Of a DNA stretch of 64,000 bases, positions 11,209 through 21,453 are shown piece after piece. Location: positions 620,001-684,000 of the forward strand of contig CP038130.1 of NCBI GenBank assembly GCA_004519485.1, written 5' to 3'. The notes beneath the pieces are model-generated. The model had not been told where the DNA came from and searched no databases. It saw nothing but the letters and a program-made list of their open reading frames with translations. Position 1 is the stretch's first letter. Every line of letters begins with the position of its first letter. This DNA comes from Nannochloropsis oceanica (taxonomy: Eukaryota > Sar > Eustigmatophyceae > Eustigmatales > Monodopsidaceae). Made by a program: the position numbers and the translations under genes.

Positions 11209-12684
11209 ATAAAGAGAATATTGAGGTGGAAGAGAGAAACCGACTGAAAGCAGATGATGGAGGAAGAGAGAGAAAGAGACGACGTATTTGAAAGCCGTGA
11301 TAGCGAGTAAGTCGATCTTAGTAGATATTGAGTGGAGTGATTGACCTGGTCGAGAGCCCTACTTTCTGCTTGCTTTCGTCTGGGAGAGAAAAGGATGAGA
11401 GGTCCTGGGAGGCAGGGAATAAGTAAACTTTAAAAAAAGAGACATCATCCACTATCCAAGCCATCCCCAAAAAATATCATGAAAGATATCCGGGGGATAA
11501 AGGGAAGCATTACCTTCCTACATTCCTTTTGCGAAAGCAAGGGGCTTTTCTATCTATGGAGCACTGGAGGAGTGAAGGAGAGGGAAATTGCGACTGGTGG
11601 TCGCTCCTTTTTAACCGGTGGTGTGTAAATTGAAATGCGAATGAAAAAGAGAGAGCTAAAAACAGGAAAGTCGTCCATTTGAAATCCCATTTTCAGGGAA
11701 GCGATGTCTACTCTGCCTCTCGACCCAGGGAAGTGGCGTCTCGAGAGGGACAGGAAGATATAGCACAAACATAAGCACGTAGAACAAAACTTACTGAAGT
11801 ATGAATTACCTTTTCTGATTACACGACGGTGATACGAAGTAGCCTTGCTCCATACAATTTCTAGTGCTCAATGCTCAACTCCTGGTGCCTACAGTGTATT
11901 CAAAAACTTTCCACACTGCTGTACACCGCAGAGAATATTATCCCCCCAGAGACAAGATAATCATATCTCCTTCATTTGAGCATTCATCATGTCGGTTATG
12001 ACAGTGCATGCCTGTCATTAAAATCCAAAAATTGTTTCCTCTTGTCTTGTCTTGTTATTTCAAGTGTTCCTCCGAGGAGCTCTTTTAAATGGCGCATACA
12101 GAAGCATGCCGACACCGTACCGTGCAGAGCATCACACTCCCCGGGCGGGGTACTGAGAACAACCTCCTCCCTCTTGCCTTGTCTCTTGGTCCGACAAATA
12201 ATAAATGAGGGCAAGGTGCCCTTGGTACGTGTGGCATTGCGTGCATCGCGTATAATATCAGATTTGTTGTTCGATTTGTTTGCGACTTTTTTCTAGGTGA
12301 TTGCACGGTGGTGGGATCACATTCGTTGTGAAGGAGGCAAGCAAAAAGACTTGTACCAAAGCGGCAACGGCAAAATGGTGGGTTGGGTAACGTAAGGCCC
12401 ATGTACACTCTTTTTGTACTTAGCCACGGACAGCACCAGAACAGGAGCCAAAGCCACGACCTGCAACGCGATACATCTATACATTGAGTTTTTGAGTACT
12501 TCAGGCATATTTTGGATCATTTGTGGCTCCTCAGCAGAGAAGCTTAATCCCAATCTTTCAATTTTTTCAAATCATCCCGATGAGCCAGGGGCAAACCTCA
12601 CTCCGCTCTCACTCACACGCGCACGCATGGACAGGGTAGACAACAGAGCACCCTCTGCTACTTAAACTTAAGTACCCGTTGCAG
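11209..12684. other. Interval without a supportable gene
   Basis: This stretch holds the 3' flank of the repeat-protein gene, purine-rich sequence at 11215-11300 and the first copy of the dispersed repeat (core 12062-12141). A minus-strand open frame at 12317-12553 contains one hydrophobic segment (CIALQVVALAPVLVLSVAKY) but nothing else that supports it as a gene. Confidence 0.5.
12062..12141 (+). repeat. Dispersed repeat, copy 1
   Basis: The core contains GGCGCATACAGAAGCATGCC and then GTGCAGAGCATCACACTCC. It matches copies at 17188-17269 (inverted) and 28272-28356 at an estimated 70-85% by eye. Weaker similarity reaches about 20-30 bases upstream (a TGTCTTG-rich stretch) and perhaps to 12205 downstream. 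Read on the opposite strand, all three copies encode SACF-x-x-RH-x-K, so the element may derive from a coding fragment. Confidence 0.7.
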
Positions 12685-13187
12685 GCTGGGACGGATCCTG
12701 TGCCGCGCATATGACGACCCCCCACTGGCAATAGCGACACGGCTCCAAAGTTACACCCATTCCATGGAGGGACTGCTCGGACAGCTCATCGACTTTTCCT
12801 ATACCATTCGTGTCTTAAAATGTGACTATCAAAGAAGAGACCATCTTCTCTTATGCTGAAGCACACGCGGCTTGGGGTCCCATCTTTGCTCTGATTCTCC
12901 TTATCCTCTTCGGGATTATCATGACTCTTATATGGCTGTACATTATCCTATCCGCCATTTGCAGCTGCTGCTGTCATTTTGAGTGTGCTGTGTGTGTGGA
13001 CCCGCGAGGCGACGACCACCTGGGAAGAAATTACTTGGGAACGCCAAATGCACAACACGGAGGATAAAGACACACCAAGTCACGTAATAAAATATGTAGA
13101 CCCGATTCTTCTTTATCTTTTGTGCGACAGCTCAAGTGGCGGGGTGGTGCTTGGGAAAAACACAAAGGTGAAAACCGTGAATATTTT

Positions 13188-13221
13188 GGTACGTGCCCGT
13201 TCCCTGCGACGGGCACGTACC
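13188..13221. repeat. Perfect 13-bp inverted repeat with 8-base loop
   Basis: GGTACGTGCCCGT is followed by TCCCTGCG and then its exact reverse complement. There is no T-run after it, and the host is eukaryotic, so it is not a bacterial-type terminator. Confidence 0.9.
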
Positions 13222-13529
13222 TTGTGTTGGAAATGTACCAAAAGGTACACCAGGCAATGATTAACTGCCAGGTGATCATTTTTGCATGATAGCAACGATA
13301 CAGCTGGACGCTAAAGTAGGTATCTTGCTTTTCAGGCCGCACATTCTCATGATCCCTTGGGGAAAACGGAAAGGCCAGGCTCGAAGTTGTCGAATCTTTC
13401 GGTGATTCCAGCGCGTGCGTGCGTGCATCTGCTTTTCCGTTGGGTGGTATGTGCGCCCTCGGCAAGGCAGGCGAAACCCGAAAGTCCTAGAAAGGAAAGT
13501 CCCGTCGTTTTTTAAGTCAACAACCCACG

Positions 13530-13612
13530 TATACGGCCTTGGATGAAAGCCAAGCAGAAACAAAGCATATATATACGGCCGTGGATGAAAAGCCAAGCAG
13601 AAACAAAGCATG
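13530..13612 (+). repeat. Direct tandem duplication, ~42 bp x 2
   Basis: TATACGGCC-T/G-TGGATGAAA(A)GCC followed by AAGCAGAAACAAAGCAT occurs at 13530-13569 and again at 13572-13612. Only one substitution and one inserted A separate the copies, so the duplication is recent. Confidence 0.9.
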
Positions 13613-13929
13613 GTATGCAATCTGGTCTGTGCGTCAGATATTGTAAGCACATCCCGCCCCAAAACCGAACGAGTCGCTGAGCTCCCCCAAAGGGAAGTGC
13701 AATCGGTAAACTCCTCCTCTCTTCTTGTCCAAAAGGTATTTTGACAAGCTTTTTGGGACACACTGGGACGAGGCATGCGTACTAGGGCATTGGCTTCAGG
13801 CTTCTCCGGGCCAGTTGTTACATGTTGGACAACAGCTGCTACACTACCATGATGGTAGATTACCAGTTGCATGAGAATGCCTTCCCCTCCTCCCAAGAGC
13901 CGAGGTGAGGATGAGGAGGTGGAAGAGGA

Positions 13930-14000
13930 TCAGTAGCAGGAGGAGGAGGAGGAGGAGGAGAAGGAGGAGGCGGTGGAAGAAGAAGAAGAGGAGGAGGACG
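13930..14000. repeat. GAG/GGA triplet tract
   Basis: This is a run of imperfect GAG triplets. It yields Arg-rich, Glu-rich or Leu/Pro-rich open frames depending on strand and frame. In the prominin-like relic it would be a Glu tract, but the neighbouring in-frame TAG makes that uncertain. Confidence 0.8.
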
Positions 14001-16122
14001 AGGAGGTGGGGGGGGACGAAGAGGCCAAGGCAAGAAAGCTGGGGGAGGGACGGAAGTGGGAGGGAGGAGATATGCGGGAGCCAGTGCAAAATCAGCACCA
14101 GCACCAACACCGGTAGTGGGAGGATAGGGAGGAGGAGGGGGAGGAAGAAGAGGGAAAAGAACCCGGGCTGCGGAAGAAGCAGCAGCCGGTCGATGCCCAG
14201 AACGAATCCATCCTACTGGCCTCCGCGCTGTCAGAGGGTGAGCTGCCCTTCGTGACAGCAGAATAGCTAATGGTGGTGGAGGACGGGCGCACGGCTGTGG
14301 CGACTGCACGTAGCAATGCGGAGGAGTTTTACGGGACTATTTCCACCTTCATGGCAACGGAAGTCGCTCAAGCGGTGGCAGAATTTAACACGAGCACGCC
14401 CTCCGGCACCACCACGCAACAACTTTTGGAGCCTTTGCGCCAGATTTTGGACTCTATCTTGCAGGGACGAGACATAGCTCTATATTACCATGCCATTTGC
14501 GGAAGAGCAGGGTGAGAGGTCCATGGGCTACTTGACCCAGGAGGCGTGAGCAGTAACACTTATCTTCTCTCTCCCTTTCCTCCTTCAAATCACTCTAATT
14601 CCCCTGAACCGGAGCTATAGCAAGAACTCGGGCCTTTGGTGAATAACATGTGCTGCAATTACTTCTGCCTCCTCCTTTTCATAATTTTGGCAAAATCTTT
14701 TTCGATGCTCGCCGTCGCCTCAAGCACAATCTGCGATCACCACCTGGAGTTTGCGGCCGAGGTAAAATGTTAGTCAACGATGTACTTACAGCTTTGGAGT
14801 TCCGTTTCTTCAGCGCTTGCGTCTGATAGGTACAACCAATAAGACAGAGCCATTCTAATTACCGTCCCTCGATCAAGAAGAGACCAGGGTTATAGATTCT
14901 ATTCTGTAGACCTCTCACGCTATCTATATCATCCACTCTTCACCAGGTGCCAATGCAAACTTTGACACTCATTGACTTTCAAATCTCCATCACACCGCCG
15001 TTATCCAAGACATTATGCATTGTCCTGTTTCGCCAGTTATGCCCAATGGCGCCATTCCTGAAACTAATATCATCAATATCATGGGTGCAGAGAGCATTTG
15101 TAACATCAGCTCGCAAACCGACATGGTAACTTCACAGATTAAGGAGATCCGCTCTTCCTTCGGCCTGGAGACTCAGATTCAGCAAGCTATCAATGAGATA
15201 GCTAGTCTAGGAGCAAGCGTTGAATTGAATACGAGCGACAGCAACATTTTTTAATCATACCGCACCGAGGTGCTCGCCCTGGTAACGGATTTACCACCCG
15301 CTGCCATAGATCAATGAAATTCGACACAGCAAGCAAGGTAGAAGGCTAACCACTGTTTGACACGAAAATTATTTTCAGAAAGCCATACTCACTTTCTACG
15401 TCCGCCTTGGACAGCCTAGCGCGTCACTACATTTCACTCAAAGATTTCTCGTGGACAGACTACTAAAGCAGCCTTACAACGATCAATATACTTTCGGTAG
15501 GAGGTGCACCGATCCCTGCAGGATTTGGGCCTGTTTATTCCTTTCAAACGGCGTGGAACTTTACGGAAGCCACTGTCGCAAAGGAACCACTCTGGGAGGA
15601 CGTGATGTTTTCGCCACCTATCAACCTTGAGGACCTCATGGCTGTATTGTCGAAGGTAAACCCTTTTTCCGCAATTGTAAATTCAGCGGCGGAGAGCAAT
15701 GTAGAAGATCATTTCAACATCACAGTCGTCCTTCAGGCCTTGGATGACATTCAATTTAACAGTCTATTCATGCAACGCAAGTCAATTTGGCATCTCTGGA
15801 AACGCAGCTGAACAGCTCACTGTACAACCTTCTGGCCCACCTGCGAGAACTTCCGGCAGGACTTGTTGCGGAGGAGGAAAGCATAAGAAATTGGGCAAGC
15901 TTTGTATGCATGGCACCGGAATATAGAAAATGCGGGTTTGTAGGAGAATTCTACCGGGAAGGATTTCAAGAGACATTCTGTGGCAATCTGTACGAGTGCC
16001 TCTTCACTATATCGCCATTCATGCTGGCGGCTTCTGTGTGTCTATTCCTATCCTCTGTAACATTTAGCTGCTCTGAGTATAAGCCAAGGTGGTACAGCCA
16101 TCCGGATTACAATTTGTTGTAG

Positions 16123-16532
16123 GACCGAAACAACCTCATGCCTGAGCGTACTCCATGAGGAGCCGTTTTGATATTGGCCTGAGCAACATGGCAGAAAGAC
16201 GAGCTCAGAATGTCGGGTTGAAAGGTGGAGGAGGGTCTACTCATGATGTACATAAATAGTCACTCTTTTTTCTTAGTATAAAAGGACATGTTTGCCTCTT
16301 GATATGAAAGAATCATGGTGACTAAAGCTATTCCCTTTATTCGTGAAGGATACTCTTCAAGTCGCTGATAAGTTATGACGCTGTAGTGCTTCAGGCAGGA
16401 AAATAGGAAAATCTCGATTCAGGTTCCAAAGCTTCTTACTATTACTTTGATTTCCTTGGTCACAGAACACGCCTTGTTAATTTGATTTTATTCCTTTTAC
16501 GAATCGCATGCAGTCTCTGTCCGATTCTTCCT
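16123..16532. other. Convergent intergenic gap
   Basis: This lies between the tail-to-tail ends of the prominin-like relic and HMG-CoA lyase. I see nothing in it beyond AT-rich 3' flank sequence. Confidence 0.6.
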
Positions 16533-18734
16533 TCAGGTCAGTTTCCCCAAAACCACCCGCCCTGTTTTGGATTGAGTTTCCCTCCCACAAGCAGCGCTGA
16601 TGAACTGTCCTGCCTGAGCTAAAGCGTTCAAATCGATACCCGTATCAACTCCCATGCCATTAAGCATGTAAACCACGTCCTCGGTTGCCACGTTGCCCGA
16701 CGCCCCCATCGCGTAGGGACAACCACCCAGCCCGGCCACAGAGGCATCCACCACTGCAATGCCCTCTTGCAGGGCTGCATGAGTGGAGAGCAAAAAATGT
16801 CAGTGATGTTGATGGGAAGTTGTTCTGATTATAATTCCATCTTGTGGGGGGAAAGACTAGAAAAAGGCAAGATCTCCTATTAATCTTTCCTACCTGTCAA
16901 AATGTTGGCCAGAGCCTGCCCATAGGTATCGTGGAAGTGCACTGCCAGGTGTTTGGCCGGGATACATGCTTTTGTTGCTAGCAGCATGGCCCGCGTGGAC
17001 CCTGCCGAAGGGAAAAGCGAGATATACAAAAACACAAATGGTGAGAAGGTACAAGAGCGGTGGAGATTATCTCTTCTCCTTCAATTAAGACAGATCGGAA
17101 CGGATCGAGTTTCCCACAATTTATCATGGTTGAGGACGGGCATATAATAAGTCGCATACGCCTTGATGGTTCATATGCAAAATTGCCCATGGAGTGTGAT
17201 GCTCTGCATGGTGCAGCATCGGCTTGCTTCGGCATGCGCCATAAAAAGCCGTCCCCGAGGGTACTCTTAAAAAAAACCAAGACGAGGCAAGGTACCTTCT
17301 GTTTATCACGACCGCGGCCTCGTCTTCAATCGCAAGGTCTTTCTTTCCTTGACAACCCCCCTTTGTTGATATTATCCACGCACCTGGGGTTCCTGCACCA
17401 ATGGTGTCCCCCAAGGAAATCTCGTAGCAGCCCATGTCGTACAGTGCTTTAGCTACTTCTGCCACCTTTTCTGGCGCTATTGCTCCCTGATAAGGACACC
17501 CCAAGACACAGGAAACGTAACCCCGCATCTTTAGCCCGCGTGATTTGGCGGCCGCTGCCACGGGCCGGAAACGGTGCAGGCTCTCGGCGATGCTGTGACG
17601 GGAAGGAAAAGTACGGAGGAGGAGGAGAAGGAAGAGAAGGAGGAGGAAAAGGAGGAGGAGGAAGACTAAGAAAACTGAAAGAGTACATCTGATGAAACTC
17701 TTTATACGTCAAATCCTTCGACCCTTGTTGCCCAACCTCTGCCTCCCTCCGCTTGTGTGCGCATCGATTGTGTGCACGAATAGGTGAATGAATTGGAGGA
17801 GCACTTTGAAAAGCAAAGCGTACCTGCAATTTATGTTTTTTTGACTGAAGGCCTCAGATGCCGCACCAAAAACTGATACTTCCATCGCCCCCGCGGCCAC
17901 GGCGTCTTCAAAGCCCTGGATGATGGTGATGGGCAAGAGGGAAAAGTGGGTAAAAGTAAAGCGCCATCCGTACCTCGGGAAAGTAATAAACAAAATCTGG
18001 TCACACATACCTTGGCGTTAGGCGTGAGCACTGGATAAGCCACCCCAGGCCTCTTGATGATGCGTGTTAGCACCTCCTTGTTGTCGCCCATCTGGGGCAC
18101 CCACTTCTTGGAAACGAAAGCCGTGACCTCAATGGTTTGCAGGCCCGCTGCGGATAGTCTAATGAAGCAAATGAGCGGGCGGACAATCGGAAAGAGGGAG
18201 CCAGTGTGAGAGAGGTTATGTGACGGTAACGACATTCTGCTGGTGATAGATCGTGAGCTATATAGCTGTTCGTTCGATTCTTAGGGAATTGAGAATGCAG
18301 GTACTTGGCAGAAGAAGAATAGAAGTCAAGAAAGTGCGATAGGGAAGACAAAGTGGTACTGCACACACCTGTTGATCAGCTCCACCTTGACGTCTGTGGG
18401 GATGATAGCCTTCTCATTTTGAAGGCCATCCCGGGGGCCTACCTGCGACCACGTGTGGTCATTGCGACGAAAGGGTCAGTCATCGTTCCCATCACTTTTG
18501 TGTGAAACAAGCCTCATCACACAGTCTAGCGACGATACTTTGATTTACCTCGACGATTCGGACCGCACTGGGCACGTTAGGGAAGAGTAAAGGGGCCATT
18601 GAGGATGAGGACGACTGCCGACGTCGGAGGCCCTTCAATGAAGAATACAAGTGAAGGACATGTTTGCGCGTTTCAAAAAGCCTCTTGGTGGCGGGACCAA
18701 GCATAGCAGTGTTATGGCAGGTCTTGCGCCCCAT
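16533..18734 (-). CDS. HMGCL: Hydroxymethylglutaryl-CoA lyase
   Basis: It cleaves HMG-CoA to acetyl-CoA and acetoacetate, the last step of leucine breakdown and of ketone-body formation, usually in mitochondria. Exons on the minus strand, 5' to 3', are 18734-18549, 18442-18369, 18158-18011, 17915-17824, 17592-17384, 17001-16894 and 16774-16533. All phases fit and give 352 residues, close to the family's usual length. Family signatures in order are [11 protein letters not shown] (catalytic Arg-Asp), the [10 protein letters not shown] block, [49 protein letters not shown] (metal-binding His pair) and [20 protein letters not shown] (catalytic Cys loop). The first 45 residues are basic and hydroxylated, as in a mitochondrial presequence. 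The C-terminus (VVLGKLT) has no peroxisomal SKL-type signal. The intron 17002-17383 carries a dispersed-repeat copy. Confidence 0.95.
17188..17269 (-). repeat. Dispersed repeat, copy 2 (inside an HMG-CoA lyase intron)
   Basis: On the minus strand it reads GGCGCATGCCGAAGCAAGCC and then CATGCAGAGCATCACACTCC, matching copies 1 and 3. It lies wholly within the intron at 17002-17383. That intron is the longest of the gene at 382 bases, against 92-231 for the others. Confidence 0.7.
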
Positions 18735-19362
18735 GTGTGTTTGTGTGTTGTTTGCGGGAGGTAGTGTGTTCCATTGAGAGTAAAAGAGTAAGTGTCTGAA
18801 GGAAGTGAAACACCGCTGCTTGGAGTGTGTCTTGAGCTTATTAGCGCGTGTTGGAGTCTTCTCGGAAGGCGCCGCGATGGGATTTTACCTCGCGTACTGG
18901 GTTGCGCACGGTGGTCGAGGGTGTTTTTCTTACCCTTATCCCTCCCCCAAGGTTCAACCAGAGTCCTCTCCCTCCTCTTCCGGTCCCCAGACTTTCAACG
19001 ACCGCCACATGTGCAGGGCCCAAGCATGCTGGAAAGTGCCATCGAGCGATGTGAAAGGGCATAACCCTAAGGCACGCCCTCTGACCTCTCCGAGAGTCTC
19101 CCCAACTCCCTGAGCGATGAGCTTTTTGGCGATTTCCTCCCTCTTGCCCGTTCTCCACAAAAATGCGGCATCCCGTCCGACTCAGTGTGCCCACCAAAGA
19201 AAACACCAAAGCAGTAATCGAAAGAATAGCACCAGTAACAGTTTGATGTTCATTACATATCGACATTGATACTTTTGACGCGCAACATCTCGGCTTCTTT
19301 TTCTGCCTCTTCACTATGTACTCTTCTTTGCTGCTTCCACCCGGGGGGTCCCAAAAGCCCCT
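18735..19362. other. Upstream region of HMG-CoA lyase
   Basis: This is the gap between the SNARE stop and the HMG-CoA lyase start; both genes read leftward. It presumably holds the lyase promoter. A 68-codon minus-strand frame (18954-19160) has no recognisable feature. Confidence 0.5.
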
Positions 19363-20748
19363 TCAATCATTCTTCCGGTACCTTGCCAACACGCCATAGT
19401 TGAAGACGATGCCTATGAGGATGAACTGGAACACAATTATAAGGATGAGACAGGCTTTGTGCCGAATGGCCCGCAGGTGCATGTTGTTCATCACTTGTCT
19501 CGCCGAGCGCGTGAACCAATTTGTCTCTTGGACCTGGATTTGAGGCGAGAAGAGGGAAGATATACAATGGCATATGTAAATCTTTGAAAAAGGCCTACGA
19601 GAAAACCAATATTCCATTTTCAATGCATACCTTTTCGGAAGCCCGCACCAGTTGTTCCCTCTGCGACTCCATTTGATTTATGATGCCATCGCCTTTATGT
19701 GCGTGCGCGTATAACGGGTCGTGTGACAGTGAGGTTGACGCATCTAGCTTTTCTCATGTCCTAAACTCCCATTGTTTTCTTACCAACATCCTCTGTCTCG
19801 CCTACCATCCGTTTGGCATCGTTTAGCTGCTCCGTGGACCTATGTGAGGGCAGTAAAAGAGTGGGACAACGCGCAAGCGGCGTGCCGCACAAAAAATAGT
19901 TTTTTCTCGTGAACGGACACTGCCGAAGAACCTTATCCCTTCCTTTTCTCTTGGGATAAATGTTATCTCGAAGCATTTACGTACCGCATCAGACGCTCCG
20001 TGGCACCCTTCAGCTTGCCGCTGCCCGGTGCTTGCTGGATTAGGATGCGCTTCTCAGCAATGGCTTTGGCACTTCCGAAGCTCCGCCGGAGAGCGCACAA
20101 GTCGTTGCGAAACTGGGAAATCTAATCAACGAGAGAGTAACAGGTGGAGGAGTCAGGTGCTGTTCTTGTTGATCAGTCCTGAGGGTGGCAATGACCTCGG
20201 GGTACCAAAACGACACAATGAAACTCTTTGAAAGATCCTCCATAACCCCCGTTGACCCTCTTTGTTCGAACCCACCCCATACTCTTTTACCTTGTCTCGA
20301 TAAATCTTCTTGTCTACCGCATTCATGCACCGGAGCTCGACCTCCAAGGCTTTGACCTGTCGTGTGACATGGTGGTGGAGGGGGCATGACGGAGTGGATT
20401 TCCAGCCGCACCCTCCTCGTCTCTCTCCTCCAGGATGCACCTGCGGTGTTTGATGAAGATGGCCTTTCCGGCCATTAAGGCCACCTCCCTCTTTTTTGTT
20501 GCGCTGCAGGAGCGGATGTGGTACGACTTACTCCCCATGATCTCGATAAGAAAACTCACCTGTCCTTCGGCTTCGGCAAGATCCATGTCCATTTCTGCTA
20601 AGATGCGCGACAAGGTGGACGGCGCCATCGCTGGAGTGGGACTGCAAGTGACGCTGCTGTATTTGCTGCCTAGCTCGTCAATGCCCTTGTTGATCGCGCG
20701 ACTGAGGCGGTAGTACTCCTCCTCCATGTGCTTGTGAGCGTCCTCCAT
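19363..20748 (-). CDS. Qb-SNARE (Vti1/NPSN-like)
   Basis: Qb-SNAREs contribute one helix to the four-helix bundle that fuses transport vesicles. Minus-strand exons are 20748-20560, 20356-20291, 20121-19985, 19839-19784, 19692-19631 and 19533-19363. Phases match and give 226 residues. The N-terminal half is helical (HKHMEEEYYRLSRAINKG, then DMDLAEAEGQVKALEVEL), like the Vti1/NPSN N-terminal domain. The SNARE motif runs from TERLMRSTEQLNDAKRM through ETEDVGDGIINQMESQREQL, with the central-layer Gln expected in the SQREQL block. A C-terminal tail anchor (ACLILIIVFQFILIGIVFNY) and a short basic end follow. I chose ATG 20748 because residues from there match the helical start; an in-frame Met lies 19 codons upstream. 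Vti1 and the plant NPSN type cannot be told apart by eye. Confidence 0.85.
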
Positions 20749-21453
20749 GACAGCTGTGCTTGCAGCTACGCTGGCGTGCAGTATTATTATTTTTTGGGCT
20801 GCCACAGCTTTGTCGTCACGCTACTGCTATGCTACTGCTTGTGGTCCTGCCTGTTGCTACCCTATGCACAACGTGTGGGTGTGGGACTGCGCCCAGAGCT
20901 TGCAGTGATAAGGCATATATATGACGATTTGAATCATAATATGATGCTTGTGCCCCATACATCATTTCGTTCGCAGACTCCCTTTATGCTTGCACTTGCT
21001 ACAAAAGCTATGCGTTCCTCGAGCCAAGAGGGTGCAGGCAGGGCGGCAATGCCTGCAGGCGGTGCTTGAGGATGTGTGCCAGGGCGTGGCTCTCAGTATT
21101 GATCTTCGCTCTTGGCAATTTAACTCTGTCAACTCTGTAGGGTTAGCCTTATGATGTTCGTTTGCTCGTCGCTCGACGCCGACTTTCTTCCTTATGCATT
21201 TTTGCTCTGCTTTTTTTGGGTGATAACTGCCATCTTGCGCTTTGCCATCTTTGAGCTCCGCGCAGGCACTCGTGTGTACTCTCTTCCCATCCTCTCATTA
21301 TGAACTCTCTTCACCCCCGAACCCCAAATGACCCACACAGGCAAGCAAGACGACGCCCGGACCAAGCGAGGTGGCAGAAGCTGTTGCTCAACCACGGACA
21401 GTAGCAAGAGGACAAGGCAACTTAGCTGTCAGTCTATGTGGTGACGGGAGTGT
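20749..21453. other. Divergent intergenic region
   Basis: This lies between the divergently read SNARE and FHA-PP2C genes, so it probably holds both promoters. No gene or RNA is visible. A GAT-rich AT stretch at 20910-20945 and a short T-rich run near 21205 are the only compositional features. Confidence 0.5.

Larger units (their letters stand above)
13020..13900. other. Non-coding stretch inside the prominin-like relic
   Basis: No exon is convincing here. It contains the perfect hairpin at 13188-13221 and the 42-bp direct duplication at 13530-13612. The remainder has only short, unremarkable open frames. Confidence 0.5.
12685..16122 (+). pseudogene. Decayed prominin-like pentaspan membrane-protein gene
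   Basis: Prominins are cholesterol-binding proteins of plasma-membrane protrusions with five membrane spans and two large glycosylated loops. Pieces here keep that order. They are: 12686-12820 (an N-terminal extracellular stretch ending GLLGQLIDFSYTIRV); 12822-13000 (SYAEAHAAWGPIF, a long membrane span, then the Cys cluster CSCCCHFEC); an acidic and then extracellular-like piece (14165-14515); 14625-14760 (span CCNYFCLLLFIILA); a Cys-containing loop (14950-15254); a second loop (15400-15811) with an NIT glycosylation site; and 15787-16122, a Cys-rich loop, final span and short tail. The frame breaks near 12820 and 15780. In-frame stops lie at 14973 (TGA), 15252 (TAA) and 15464 (TAA), and another precedes 14270. 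Some apparent breaks could be unrecognised introns, but not all. The prominin link rests on topology and the Cys cluster, so it is tentative. Confidence 0.45.

Noticed and set aside
13860-14309. Leu/Pro-rich and Arg-rich open frames on both strands
   Set aside because: They come from the GAG-triplet tract at 13930-14000. No domain or splice support.
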